From: Chitinophaga pinensis | GTDB taxonomy: Bacteria; Bacteroidota; Bacteroidia; Chitinophagales; Chitinophagaceae | Length of the DNA: 64,000 nucleotides | Direction: 5' to 3' | Assembly (NCBI GenBank): GCA_945865645.1 | Contig: CAMBEI010000006.1 | Coordinates: 1-64,000 of the forward strand | Part shown: positions 9,857-19,794 of the stretch, one piece after another | Layout of the letters: each line of letters begins with the position of its first letter | Numbering within the stretch: position 1 is the first letter of the stretch | Program-made: the position numbers and the translations under genes | Notes under the pieces: generated by a model | What the model saw: the letters and a program-made list of their open reading frames with translations, nothing else | The model's database searches: none | Told to the model about the DNA's origin: nothing

Positions 9857-10030
9857 TTAATAGGTTAATGATTTGTCGCTTTCGGTTAATAGACGAATGA
9901 TTACATTTGGCAAAGCGAATTCTGCTGGCTTACCTTTGATATCTGCATCCATTACACCACGAGCTTTACTGGAATTTGCAGATAAAAAAGTAGTAGTAAA
10001 TAATGCAATAGCTAGTAAGATTTTTTTCAT
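9857..10030 (-). CDS. Small secreted peptide, 57 aa, unknown function (not in ORF track)
   Basis: Reverse strand MKKILLAIALFTTTFLSANSSKARGVMDADIKGKPAEFALPNVIIRLLTESDKSLTY*; clear N-terminal signal peptide. Confidence 0.6.
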   Translation of the reverse strand: MKKILLAIALFTTTFLSANSSKARGVMDADIKGKPAEFALPNVIIRLLTESDKSLTY

Positions 10031-10203
10031 ATTTTATATTCTTAGTTGACACTAAATTTACACTACGATTATGATATAACTTTGTAACAAATGATACACA
10101 TAATAAATAATTAATCTAGATTCTCTGCGTGAAAAAAGCGCCACTCCAAATTAGGGTACCATTATCGGGTAAACTTGTTCAGATTGACCAGAATTCTTAC
10201 TGG

Positions 10204-10278
<75 letters not shown>

Positions 10279-10327
10279 CAAAATGATTACAAATATACCT
10301 GCATCAGAAATTGATTCAAAAATAATT

Positions 10328-10480
10328 TTAATTATTTTTATTAGCAGAAAATTCCGACACATTATTACCCACTTGATTAACTTTATTATCGTCTAATATC
10401 ATTTTTTTTAAAGCTTCTAGGTTTTGTCGTGCTAAAACAAAATTACTATCTAATGCAAATGCTTTTTGAATTAAACAAAT
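10328..10480 (-). pseudogene. Remnant of a TPR-containing protein (C-terminal tail without start codon)
   Basis: Open frame after a stop: ICLIQKAFALDSNFVLARQNLEALKKMILDDNKVNQVGNNVSEFSANKNN*; resembles a terminal TPR (KAF.LDSNFVLARQNLEALKK). Sits between the gltA stop and the tRNA. Confidence 0.5.
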
Positions 10481-10499
10481 TTATACATAGCCATCGTGA

Positions 10500-11825
10500 T
10501 TAATCGCCCCAAATTTCTTCTTTACCTTCAAGCCACGAACTTACCAATCCGGTAGTAACAGACTTTGGCCTTTCTAAAGGGAAGCCTAAAGCTCTATCCC
10601 AGCAAAGACTTGCCAAAACACCCAAGGATCTTGAAACGCCAAATAACACAGTATAAAATTCATATTCTAGCATACCATAATGTACCAATAATGCACCGCT
10701 ATGCGCATCCACGTTTGGCCATGGATTTTTTATTTTTGCTATTGACCCTAAAACAGGAGGTACGGCTTCATATATATTCCAAACGGTTTGCACCAATGGA
10801 TCATTAGGCATATGTTTTTTCCCAAATTCCATTTGCGCTGTAAACCTTGGATCGGTTTCACGCAATACCGCATGACCATATCCAGGCACCACTTTTCCTT
10901 CGCTCAAAGTTTTTTTAACATACTCTTCAATCTGTTCTTTAGTTGGAATATCTGTTCCAATGGTTTCCCTCATTTCGTATATCCATTTTATTACTTCCTG
11001 GTTTGCGAGGCCGTGTAATGGACCAGCAAGGCCATTCATTCCGGCTGCAAAACTCAAGTAAGGATCGCTTAATGCAGAGCCAACTAAGTGTGTGGTATGT
11101 GCAGAAACATTACCGCCTTCATGATCAGCATGTATAGTCATATATAAACGCATCAATTCATGAAAGCCCTCTTCTTCATAGCCCATCATGTGTGCAAAAT
11201 TACCAGACCAATCCAATAAACCATTGGGTTGTATATGCTCCCCATTTTTATATTTACGACGGTAGATATATGCTGCAATCCTTGGCAGTCGAGCAATAAG
11301 ATCCATAGTGTCATCAAATACGGCATCCCAATAATCTTTTTTACTCATCCCTTTTGCATAACGTTTAGCAAAATGACTTTCGGTTTGCAAACTCATAATA
11401 GCAACAACAAACTGCGTCATGGGATGTGTACTAACTGGCAATGCTTCAATAGTTGCAAACACATGATTAGGCACATGACTTCGCCTTTGCCAAACACTAC
11501 TGATATGGTTAGCATCTTCTTCTGATGGTAGCGAACCAACTAACATTAAATAAAATAACCCTTCGGGTAGTGGCTCTGTTCCGCCGGGAGCCTTAGGTAA
11601 TTTTTCTCTTAGTTCTGGTATGGAATAACCACGAAATCTAATTCCATCTTGTGCATCAAGTAAAGATGTTTCCGATACTAATGCGGTAATTCCACGCATG
11701 CCTTGATATATTTGACTTAAAGTTACTTCGCCAATTACTTTTTCGCCATGTTCTTTAAGAATACCTTTTATATCAGCAGCAACTACATCTGCTTTCTCTT
11801 TAAACCTGTCTTTAATAATACCCAT
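10500..11825 (-). CDS. gltA: Citrate synthase, eukaryotic/mitochondrial type
   Basis: HEGGNVSAHTTHLVGSALSDPYLSFAAGMNGLAGPLHGLANQEV, VVPGYGHAVLRETDPRF, NPWPNVDAHSGALL, VLFGVSRSLGVLA, RALGFPLERPKS. Confidence 0.97.
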   Translation of the reverse strand: MGIIKDRFKEKADVVAADIKGILKEHGEKVIGEVTLSQIYQGMRGITALVSETSLLDAQDGIRFRGYSIPELREKLPKAPGGTEPLPEGLFYLMLVGSLPSEEDANHISSVWQRRSHVPNHVFATIEALPVSTHPMTQFVVAIMSLQTESHFAKRYAKGMSKKDYWDAVFDDTMDLIARLPRIAAYIYRRKYKNGEHIQPNGLLDWSGNFAHMMGYEEEGFHELMRLYMTIHADHEGGNVSAHTTHLVGSALSDPYLSFAAGMNGLAGPLHGLANQEVIKWIYEMRETIGTDIPTKEQIEEYVKKTLSEGKVVPGYGHAVLRETDPRFTAQMEFGKKHMPNDPLVQTVWNIYEAVPPVLGSIAKIKNPWPNVDAHSGALLVHYGMLEYEFYTVLFGVSRSLGVLASLCWDRALGFPLERPKSVTTGLVSSWLEGKEEIWGD

Positions 11826-11984
11826 AAAATATTGATTATAAATTAATGAACTTTTTGAATGCAGCTATGGCAGTTTTGTATTATTACAATACTAACTTTA
11901 TAACGGTTTAAAATTACGATGACAAGGCTTTTAAAACAAAAGTTTTAGTGGAAATTTTAGATAATATTATAAACTTCATCTTTT

Positions 11985-13079
11985 TTATTTTGGCGCTTTT
12001 TTAAATAAATAAAATGCAAGCATCCCAAATAATACATTGGGTGTCCAGGCTGCAATAAAAGGAGTAAAATTTCCTTTGGTAGCAAATACTAAGGAAAACC
12101 GACTAAACAAAATATAAAGCACACTAATCATTACCCCAATGGCAAGGTGCAGTCCGCTACCACCTCTTATTTTTCGGGAAGCTAAAACAGCGCCTATTAT
12201 AGTTAGTATTAATACCGAAACCGGAATCGCATCTCTATTATATCTTTCAACCAGTAGTGTATTTAAGGATTCAGAACCCCGTAATCTTTCTAATTGTATT
12301 AATTCATTTAGCTCGGGAGTAGGTAATTGGTCTTTTAAATAGGTATCTTTTCGGAGGTCGCGGGGCTTAAAATTATAACGTATTAATAATTCAGTTGATC
12401 TTGTAATTCGTTCCGAAAGCGTATCAAATTGACGCTGCTCTACATTAAATAATTTCCATTTACTTGCCGTGCTATCCCAGTTGAACTGGTCGCATCGTAA
12501 ATTATAAACAAGTTTATTTTTTAAAAACCGCTGTACAAAAAATCCATTACCTGATTTTGTAATGGTATCATATCCTTTTATTCCAACATAAGTATTGGAA
12601 TCCATTTTAAAATAAAGCTTTTGTTTATAACTATAGGTATTACTTTCAATACCTGTGGACCCATCTATATACTTAGTTTCAAAATTACCCCACTTAAGAT
12701 TAGCTTTTGGCACTACATATTGATACCCTAACCATAAGATTATAGACAATAGAATACCGCCAACTGCATAGGGCAATAAAAATCTACGATAGCTTACTCC
12801 GCTGCTTAGGATGGCAATTATTTCGGATCTTTCAGCCATTTTACTAGTAAAAAAAATAACAGAAATAAAAACAAAAAGCGGAAAAAGCATGGCATCAATG
12901 CGTGGGATAAACCCAAAATAATAATCAGTAATAATTTGAAGTGCCGGCAATTTCGATTTTACAAAATTGTCAGTTTTTTCGCTAACATCTACTACCACTA
13001 CTATAGCTGTAAACAAAATTAAGCAATAGAAAAACGTGGTCAAGTATTTTGAAAGTATGTAGCGATCTAATTTTTTCAT
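11985..13079 (-). CDS. LptF/LptG family permease
   Basis: MKKLDRYILSKYLTTFFYCLILFTAIVVVVDVSEK...MLFPLFVFISVIFFTSKMAERSEIIAILSSGVSYRRFLLPY; start moved inward from 13121. Confidence 0.93.
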   Translation of the reverse strand: MKKLDRYILSKYLTTFFYCLILFTAIVVVVDVSEKTDNFVKSKLPALQIITDYYFGFIPRIDAMLFPLFVFISVIFFTSKMAERSEIIAILSSGVSYRRFLLPYAVGGILLSIILWLGYQYVVPKANLKWGNFETKYIDGSTGIESNTYSYKQKLYFKMDSNTYVGIKGYDTITKSGNGFFVQRFLKNKLVYNLRCDQFNWDSTASKWKLFNVEQRQFDTLSERITRSTELLIRYNFKPRDLRKDTYLKDQLPTPELNELIQLERLRGSESLNTLLVERYNRDAIPVSVLILTIIGAVLASRKIRGGSGLHLAIGVMISVLYILFSRFSLVFATKGNFTPFIAAWTPNVLFGMLAFYLFKKAPK

Positions 13080-13211
13080 AAACTTAAGTACAAGCAAAAG
13101 TAATTGAAATGGAGCTGACAAAGCAATACAGAAGCGAAGATTTTGTGAAGATTGAAAGAAGATATAGGGGGTAAGACAGCTCTTTCGCTTTCAGACTCCA
13201 AACTAAACCCC

Positions 13212-14471
13212 TTAACCTTTTAAACTACTGATGGCTTTAGCCGCAATCCACCCTGTTGTCCATGCATTTTGAAAATTATATCCGCCGGTTATACCATCTA
13301 CATTAATAATTTCTCCTGCAAAAAATAAACCCGAATGTTTTTTGCTTTGCATAGTATTAAAGTCTATTTCAGAAACTTGTATTCCTCCAGATGTAACAAA
13401 CTCTTCTTTAAATGTAGTTTTACCATTTACTGAATACTCATTTGCACACAAAGATTTTATAAGTTTGTTTTGTTCTTTTGCTGGCAAATCTGCCCAACGT
13501 AAGTCTTCATTAATACCTGATTGATTTAAAAGATATTCCCACAATCGATTGGGTAATAAAAACGGATTTCTATTAACTATCTTTTGAGACGCTAATTCAA
13601 ATCTAAACTTTTGTAATTTTTCGCGCAAACTATTTTCATTAAACTCAGGAATCCAGTTTAGTGATATAGAAAAATGATAATTATTTGTAACCAATTCTCT
13701 TGCACCCCATGCCGAAAGTTTTAATACAGCTGGACCGCTCATTCCCCAATGGGTAATTAATAATGGGCCGTCTTCAATTAATTTGGATCCAACTATTTTT
13801 ATCCTTACGTTTTCCACGCTTACCCCCATTAATGCAGTTACAGAATTCCCAGGCATATTAAAAGTAAATAGTGATGGCACAGGTTCTTCGATGCTATGTT
13901 TTAATTTTTTTACCCAATTATACTGCACAATTTTGGGATATCCCCCACTTGCTAAGCAAACATAATCTGCCTCTAAAATTGTGTTGTCAGAAAATTGAAG
14001 TTCAAATTTTTTATCTCCCATTGATTCCTCACTAACCACTGTTAATTGCTTTACATCTTTATTCATCTTGATGGCAACAAAATATTTATTTGCATCATTC
14101 ATCAGGCAGTCAATAATAGTTTGCGAGCTGTTGGTTATTGGAAACATTCTGCCGTCAGATTCGGTTTTTAATAGCACCCCTCTTTCTTTAAACCAATTAA
14201 TAGTATCTGTTGTAAAAAAGTGACAAAATGCTTTTTTTAAAAAAGAAGCACCGCGTGGATATTTTTTTATCATATCGGAAATACTAAAACAGGCATGAGT
14301 TACGTTGCATCTACCGCCACCGCTTATCTTCACTTTGCTTAAAAGTTTATTTGATTTTTCAAGTATAATTACCTCTAAAAATGGATTTAATCTAGCTGCA
14401 TTAACGGCACAAAAAAATCCAGCAGCGCCGCCACCAATTACTACCAATTTTTTTTTTACTAAATTATCCAT
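13212..14471 (-). CDS. HI0933/BaiN-like NAD(P)/FAD-dependent oxidoreductase
   Basis: VIGGGAAGFFCAVNAA, KVKISGGGRCNVTHAC, LITHWGMSGPAVLKLS, GLFFAGEIINVDGITGGYNFQNAWTTGWIAAKA. Confidence 0.95.
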   Translation of the reverse strand: MDNLVKKKLVVIGGGAAGFFCAVNAARLNPFLEVIILEKSNKLLSKVKISGGGRCNVTHACFSISDMIKKYPRGASFLKKAFCHFFTTDTINWFKERGVLLKTESDGRMFPITNSSQTIIDCLMNDANKYFVAIKMNKDVKQLTVVSEESMGDKKFELQFSDNTILEADYVCLASGGYPKIVQYNWVKKLKHSIEEPVPSLFTFNMPGNSVTALMGVSVENVRIKIVGSKLIEDGPLLITHWGMSGPAVLKLSAWGARELVTNNYHFSISLNWIPEFNENSLREKLQKFRFELASQKIVNRNPFLLPNRLWEYLLNQSGINEDLRWADLPAKEQNKLIKSLCANEYSVNGKTTFKEEFVTSGGIQVSEIDFNTMQSKKHSGLFFAGEIINVDGITGGYNFQNAWTTGWIAAKAISSLKG

Positions 14472-14577
14472 TTCGTATTATCAAATGTAAATAATAAAAA
14501 CAAACTAATTAATAGTTTCTATTTTTTCATAAAATGAAAAGATAAATTGATAGAATTGGACCTGATGATTATTGTAT

Positions 14578-15378
14578 TTAATAATCGGAGCAAAGTTCTG
14601 TATTTAATTTTTCAGCAGCTTCAATAGCGGTAAATGAGGATAAAATATCTGCCTTATCTTTTTGAATACAAATATCATGTTCGTAATGTGCGGATGGTTT
14701 TCCGTCAGCGGTACGTATTGTCCATCCATCCTTATCATGAAAAACATCTTTGGTACCTAAATTTATCATTGGCTCAATAGCGATTACCAAACCTTCGCGC
14801 AGTTTTGCGCCAGTTCCTCTTTTTCCAAAATTAGGCACTTGAGGATCTTCGTGTAAACTACGCCCAAGGCCATGACCCACCAAGTCTCTCACTACTCCGT
14901 AACCATGTTGCTTTTCGGTATAATCCTGAATGGCATAAGCAATGTCGCCAACCCTATTTCCTAATAATGCCTTTTCAATTCCTTTATATAAAGAATCTTT
15001 TGTAACCCGCATTAGTTGTTTAATCTCCTGAGTTATTTCGCCAACACCAAAAGTATAAGCACTATCTCCATGAAATCCATTTTTAAAAACACCTACGTCT
15101 ACAGAAACAACATCTCCACTTATCAATTCATTATTTGTAGGAAATCCGTGAACCACCGCGTCATTAACAGAGATGCAACAGGCAAATGGAAATCCATGAT
15201 AGCCTTTAAATGAAGCCGATGCTTTATTATCCTTTATAAATTCTTCTGCAATTTTATCTAGTTGTAAAGTAGTTACACCGGACTTTATTGATGCAGCCAA
15301 CAAAGCAAGTGCGTCGCTAACTAACAAACTGCTTTCTCGCACTAGTTCAATTTCAGCCTTACTTTTATAATGAATCAT
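14578..15378 (-). CDS. map: Type I methionyl aminopeptidase
   Basis: ISVNDAVVHGFP, GDVVSVDVGVFKNGFHGDSAYTF, GHGLGRSLHEDPQVPNFG, GLVIAIEPMINLG. Confidence 0.96.
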   Translation of the reverse strand: MIHYKSKAEIELVRESSLLVSDALALLAASIKSGVTTLQLDKIAEEFIKDNKASASFKGYHGFPFACCISVNDAVVHGFPTNNELISGDVVSVDVGVFKNGFHGDSAYTFGVGEITQEIKQLMRVTKDSLYKGIEKALLGNRVGDIAYAIQDYTEKQHGYGVVRDLVGHGLGRSLHEDPQVPNFGKRGTGAKLREGLVIAIEPMINLGTKDVFHDKDGWTIRTADGKPSAHYEHDICIQKDKADILSSFTAIEAAEKLNTELCSDY

Positions 15379-15403
15379 ACTTTTTTATTTTGTTCAAAAC
15401 AAA

Positions 15404-15424
15404 CCCCGACTTATTCAGTCGGGG
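15404..15424 (-). terminator. Terminator-like hairpin between secY and map
   Basis: CCCCGAC-ttattca-GTCGGGG; on minus strand followed by TTTGTTTTG. Confidence 0.6.
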
Positions 15425-15467
15425 CTTAATAATTTATTTTTTAAGTCCCCGTTAGGGGTTATATTAA

Positions 15468-16805
15468 TTATATTCCAGAAGAAACTGACTGCTGTGCTTG
15501 TCTTCCCTGAATTCTTCCACTGCTCATTAATCCATCGTATTGACGCATTAATAATTGAGTTTCTATTTGTTGTAAGGTATCTAAAATTACTGCAACCATA
15601 ATTAATAGGGAGGTGCCGCCAAAGAAAGTGGCAAACCCCTGCGTCATGCCCAAAAGTAGTTGAATAATTCCGGGAAGAATGCCAACGAATGCTAATAAAA
15701 TAGCACCTGGTAAAGTAATTCTATCCATAATAGTACCAATATAATCTGCAGTTGGTTGGCCTGGTTTAACACCTGGGATAAAACCATTGTTACGTTTTAA
15801 TTCATCAGCCATTTGCTTTGGATTAAAAATTAGGGCTGTATATAAGAATGTAAATGCAATTACTGCTATAGAATACACGAGCATGTATCCAATGTTGGTA
15901 TGATCAGTAAAATATTTTGTCCAACTAGCTGTACCTCCAAATAATGTAGGTAAAAAAAGTATGGCTTGTGCAAAGATGATTGGCATTACACCAGAAGCAT
16001 TAACTTTTAATGGTAAAAAATTTCTTGCCCCACCAAATTGACGATTACCTACAATTTGCTTTGCATAATTTACGGGCACTTTTCTAGTACCTTGTACCAA
16101 TAATATTATACCTAGTATAACTGCAATAAGGAATACTACTTCAATCAACATCATTAAAATGCCACCTGCACCTCTTGTAATTCTAGCCGACCACTCTTGT
16201 ATAAAAGATTCAGGAAGGCGAGCAAGAATACCAACCATAATAATAATAGATGTTCCATTACCCAAACCTTTGTCGGTAATTTTTTCGCCCAGCCACATTA
16301 CAAATAAAGTACCTGTAGTAAGAATAATTACTGTCGATGCCCAAAAATAAGCACTAAATGCAGGAATAATAGCTTCAGCATTTCCTGGACTTTTTAAATA
16401 CCCAATATAAGCTGCTGCCTGAAATGCAGTTACAATAACAGTAAGATAACGTGTCCACTGATTAATTTTTTTTCTACCGCTTTCCCCTTCTTTCTGAATT
16501 TTCGCCATTTGAGGAACAAGTATGGTCATCAACTGCATAAAGATAGAAGCAGAAATATAGGGCATGATGCCTAATGCAAAAATAGAGGCTTTAGAAAAAG
16601 CCCCTCCTACAAAAGTATCCAGCAACCCTAGCATACCCGTTTTTGTGCTAGAGGTAAGAGTTGCTAATTTATTAGGATCGATACCAGGTAAAACTATAAA
16701 AGAACCTATACGGTAAATAAAAATCAATATTAAAGTAAACATGATTTTATTTCGTAGCTCCTCAATGCTCCAGATATTCTTAAGTGTTGTAATGAACTTC
16801 TTCAC
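15468..16805 (-). CDS. secY: Preprotein translocase subunit SecY
   Basis: MKKFITTLKNIWSIEELRNKIMFTLILIFIYRIGSFIVLPGID..., multi-TM, adjacent to rplO. Confidence 0.98.
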   Translation of the reverse strand: MKKFITTLKNIWSIEELRNKIMFTLILIFIYRIGSFIVLPGIDPNKLATLTSSTKTGMLGLLDTFVGGAFSKASIFALGIMPYISASIFMQLMTILVPQMAKIQKEGESGRKKINQWTRYLTVIVTAFQAAAYIGYLKSPGNAEAIIPAFSAYFWASTVIILTTGTLFVMWLGEKITDKGLGNGTSIIIMVGILARLPESFIQEWSARITRGAGGILMMLIEVVFLIAVILGIILLVQGTRKVPVNYAKQIVGNRQFGGARNFLPLKVNASGVMPIIFAQAILFLPTLFGGTASWTKYFTDHTNIGYMLVYSIAVIAFTFLYTALIFNPKQMADELKRNNGFIPGVKPGQPTADYIGTIMDRITLPGAILLAFVGILPGIIQLLLGMTQGFATFFGGTSLLIMVAVILDTLQQIETQLLMRQYDGLMSSGRIQGRQAQQSVSSGI

Positions 16806-16883
16806 AGAATTTAAACGATTTAAGTGATTTGCACTAAATTATAAATAACCCCGCTATGCGTAGGTCGGACAAATATCGGAAAT

Positions 16884-17333
16884 TTATTTTATTATCTCGA
16901 TAGAACCTCCGGCTGCTTCAATGGCTGCTTTTGCTTTTTCACTGGCTGCATTTACTTTAAAAGCGAATTTGCCTTTCAACTCGCCATTACCCAAAATCTT
17001 TACACTATCAAACTGGCTTATTAAACCATTAATGTATAAGTTTTGTAAGTTAAATTCTGTAATGCCGTATTTTTCTGATAAAGTATCAATTTGCCCAAGG
17101 TTTAATACCTTAAACTCGATACGGTTATTATTTTTAAATCCACGCTTAGGAATACGACGCTGAATTGGCATCTGTCCACCTTCATGTGCTTTTTTACTTT
17201 TGTAACCAGCTCGACTTTGTCCACCTTTATTACCTTTGGTAGATGTACCACCTTTACCACTTGCCTCACCACGGCCAATTCTTTTTTCTTTTTGTGTTGC
17301 GCCTTTCGCAGGCTTTAGTGTGTGTAATTTCAT
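16884..17333 (-). CDS. rplO: 50S ribosomal protein L15
   Basis: MKLHTLKPAKGATQKEKRIGRGEASGKGGTSTKGNKGGQSRAGYKSKKAHEGGQMPIQRRIPKRGF. Confidence 0.98.
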   Translation of the reverse strand: MKLHTLKPAKGATQKEKRIGRGEASGKGGTSTKGNKGGQSRAGYKSKKAHEGGQMPIQRRIPKRGFKNNNRIEFKVLNLGQIDTLSEKYGITEFNLQNLYINGLISQFDSVKILGNGELKGKFAFKVNAASEKAKAAIEAAGGSIEIIK

Positions 17334-17446
17334 TTTATTTATTGATTTTGTACTTACGGGGAATCACCCCTCGCTTGTTTTTATTAATGTAATAATTTGT
17401 TGATGGACAAATTTGTAAAAGTCATACACTTTAACTCATACGCTAA

Positions 17447-17629
17447 TTAACCTAACTCTTCCACCTTAACTAAGTGATTTACTTTAGTAACCATTCCTAA
17501 TATTTGAGGAGTAGCTTCTACTTCCACAGAAGCATTCATTTTTTTTAATCCCAAGGCTATCATTGTTCTTTTTTGTCGCTCCGAGCGATCAATTACACTT
17601 TTAACCTGTGTTACTTTTATCTTTTTCAT
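17447..17629 (-). CDS. rpmD: 50S ribosomal protein L30
   Basis: KKIKVTQVKSVIDRSERQKRTMIALGLKKMNASVEVE; position between rpsE and rplO. Confidence 0.97.
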   Translation of the reverse strand: MKKIKVTQVKSVIDRSERQKRTMIALGLKKMNASVEVEATPQILGMVTKVNHLVKVEELG

Positions 17630-17642
17630 AACTATCTTTTAA

Positions 17643-17670
17643 TTGTTAGCAGCCATATGGCTGCTAACAA
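17643..17670. repeat. 28-bp perfect palindrome between rpmD and rpsE
   Basis: TTGTTAGCAGCCATATGGCTGCTAACAA equals its own reverse complement. Confidence 0.9.
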
Positions 17671-17676
17671 CTGATT

Positions 17677-18195
17677 TTATCCGTTAAATACTTTTTTTAA
17701 AGAAATACCACGTGTTTTTGCAACTGCAATAGGTTCACGTAATGTAGCTAGTGCTTTAAAAGTTGCTTTTACTACGTTAGTAGGATTAGCCGAACCAAGA
17801 TTTTTTGCTAATACGTCGGTAATGCCAGCTGCTTCTAAAACTGCTCTCATACTGCCTCCGGCAATTACACCGGTACCATGAGCTGCAGGTTTAATAAACA
17901 CTTTTGCTGCACCTTCCTTGCTCAATTGTTCGTGAGGTATAGTGCCGTGCATAATAGGAACTTTTATCAAATTCTTTTTTGCGTCTTCAATACCCTTTGT
18001 AATAGCTTCTTGTACTTCCTTGGCTTTTCCCAAACCGTGGCCAACAACACCAGCTTCATTACCAACAACCACTAATGCAGAAAAACTAAAGGCACGTCCG
18101 CCTTTTGTTGTTTTTACTACACGGTTAATGGCAACTACCTTATCTTTTAATTCAAGGTCACCAGCTTTTACTTTATTTGTAATTAAATTTGACAT
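17677..18195 (-). CDS. rpsE: 30S ribosomal protein S5
   Basis: [46 protein letters not shown]...[19 protein letters not shown]. Confidence 0.98.
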   Translation of the reverse strand: MSNLITNKVKAGDLELKDKVVAINRVVKTTKGGRAFSFSALVVVGNEAGVVGHGLGKAKEVQEAITKGIEDAKKNLIKVPIMHGTIPHEQLSKEGAAKVFIKPAAHGTGVIAGGSMRAVLEAAGITDVLAKNLGSANPTNVVKATFKALATLREPIAVAKTRGISLKKVFNG

Positions 18196-18222
18196 TTATT
18201 TTCTTATTATAAATTTAATAAA

Positions 18223-18576
18223 TTAAAATACCAATCCACCCTCTCTTGCACCTTCAGCAACTGCTTTTACACGACCGTGGTAGATATAACCTCCACGATC
18301 AAAAACAACTGTTGATATGCCAAGTTCTTTTGCTTTTATTGCAATAGCAGCTCCTACCAATTTACTTTTTTCAATTTTAGGTGATTTCTGCGTTTGTATA
18401 TCTTTTTGTCTTGATGAGGCAGCGGCTAATGTTACCCCGTTGTTATCATCAATTAACTGCGCATAAATGTCACTGTTACTTCTAAAAACACTTAATCTTG
18501 GTTTTGCAGCAGCTCCACTTATCTTTTTACGGATGCGGTATTTAATTTTTACTCTTGCGGTACTTTTTGAATTCAT
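18223..18576 (-). CDS. rplR: 50S ribosomal protein L18
   Basis: [31 protein letters not shown]...[26 protein letters not shown]. Confidence 0.98.
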   Translation of the reverse strand: MNSKSTARVKIKYRIRKKISGAAAKPRLSVFRSNSDIYAQLIDDNNGVTLAAASSRQKDIQTQKSPKIEKSKLVGAAIAIKAKELGISTVVFDRGGYIYHGRVKAVAEGAREGGLVF

Positions 18577-18634
18577 GATCTTTATTTTTTCCCTCCCGAT
18601 AGCAATCGGAATGCCGGGATGTTTAAACTAATTT

Positions 18635-19189
18635 TTATTTACCAGCAGATTTACCAGCTTTTCTTCTTAACACTTCGCCTGCAAACTTAACGCCCTTACC
18701 CTTGTATGGTTCTGGCTTACGTAAGCTTCTAATTTTTGCACAAACCTGGCCAATTAATTGTTTGTCAATGCTCTCAAAACTAATCATAGGATTTTGTCCT
18801 TTCTCTTGAGAAGTAACAACAGTTAATTCTTTTGGAACTTCAAAAATTATATTATGAGAATATCCTAAAGCCATATCTAACAGGTTGCCTTGTGCAGAAG
18901 CTTTAAAACCAACACCAACTAGTTCTAATTTCTTTGTGTATCCTTCGGTAACACCTTTTACCATGTTACCTATCAACGAACGGTATAGCCCGTGCATGGC
19001 GCGATGACGAATTTGATCAGTTGGACGAGTTACACTCGCAATGCCGTCTTTAACCTCAATCTTCATATCCCTGTCTAAGGTTTCTTTTAGCTCGCCTTTC
19101 GGTCCTTTTACAGTAACTACATTATCAGCACTAACTGTAACAGTTACTCCAGCCGGTACTTCAATTGGTTTTTTTCCTATTCTACTCAT
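18635..19189 (-). CDS. rplF: 50S ribosomal protein L6
   Basis: MSRIGKKPIEVPAGVTV...VKGPKGEL...RKPEPYKGKGVKFAGEVLRRKAGKSAGK. Confidence 0.98.
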   Translation of the reverse strand: MSRIGKKPIEVPAGVTVTVSADNVVTVKGPKGELKETLDRDMKIEVKDGIASVTRPTDQIRHRAMHGLYRSLIGNMVKGVTEGYTKKLELVGVGFKASAQGNLLDMALGYSHNIIFEVPKELTVVTSQEKGQNPMISFESIDKQLIGQVCAKIRSLRKPEPYKGKGVKFAGEVLRRKAGKSAGK

Positions 19190-19306
19190 TGTCGATTTTT
19201 TATTTTATTTATTATTTTATTTGTGTTCAGCCACGACGTAGGCTTAATTATCAAATTTATTTTTATGGCTGCCCTCTCTTTTAAAGCTTGTTTAGTTGTT
19301 AGAAGT

Positions 19307-19705
19307 TTAGTAAATGTTACAAAGAACTTCTCCGCCTACATTCTGTGCTTTTGCCTCTTTATCCGTCATTACACCTTTTGAGGTAGAAACGATAGCAACA
19401 CCCAGTCCATTTTTTACACGCTTAAATTCATCTGGCTTTGCGTAAGTACGCAATCCCGGACGGCTAACTCTTTCTAAACTTTGTATCACAGGTAGTTTAG
19501 TTAAGTTGTCGTATTTCAAGGCAATTTTTATTAACCCTTGTTTGTTATCATCTTCAAATTTATATTTTAAGATGTATCCTTTGTCGTACAAGATTTCGGT
19601 AATACGCTTTTTCAAATTGCTTGCAGGTATTTCTACAATACGATGGTTAGCCATCTGTGCGTTACGAATTCTAGTTAAATAATCTGCGATTGGATCAGTA
19701 ACCAT
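19307..19705 (-). CDS. rpsH: 30S ribosomal protein S8
   Basis: MVTDPIADYLTRIRNAQMANH...GLGVAIVSTSKGVMTDKEAKAQNVGGEVLCNIY. Confidence 0.98.
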   Translation of the reverse strand: MVTDPIADYLTRIRNAQMANHRIVEIPASNLKKRITEILYDKGYILKYKFEDDNKQGLIKIALKYDNLTKLPVIQSLERVSRPGLRTYAKPDEFKRVKNGLGVAIVSTSKGVMTDKEAKAQNVGGEVLCNIY

Positions 19706-19794
19706 TGTTATTTCAGTTAATTGATTAAATAATTTTTTTTCAATACGATATCCTTTTTCCGAATTATAAATTCTGGACTTTGGATCATTTTTTT

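Noticed and set aside
10565-11525. Four plus-strand ORFs (80, 76, 64 and 98 aa) antisense to gltA
   Set aside because: Shadow ORFs inside a strongly conserved coding gene; no plausible products.
17355-17380. GGGGAATCACCCC mini-hairpin between rplO and rpmD
   Set aside because: Only a 4-bp stem with no U-tract; too weak to call regulatory.
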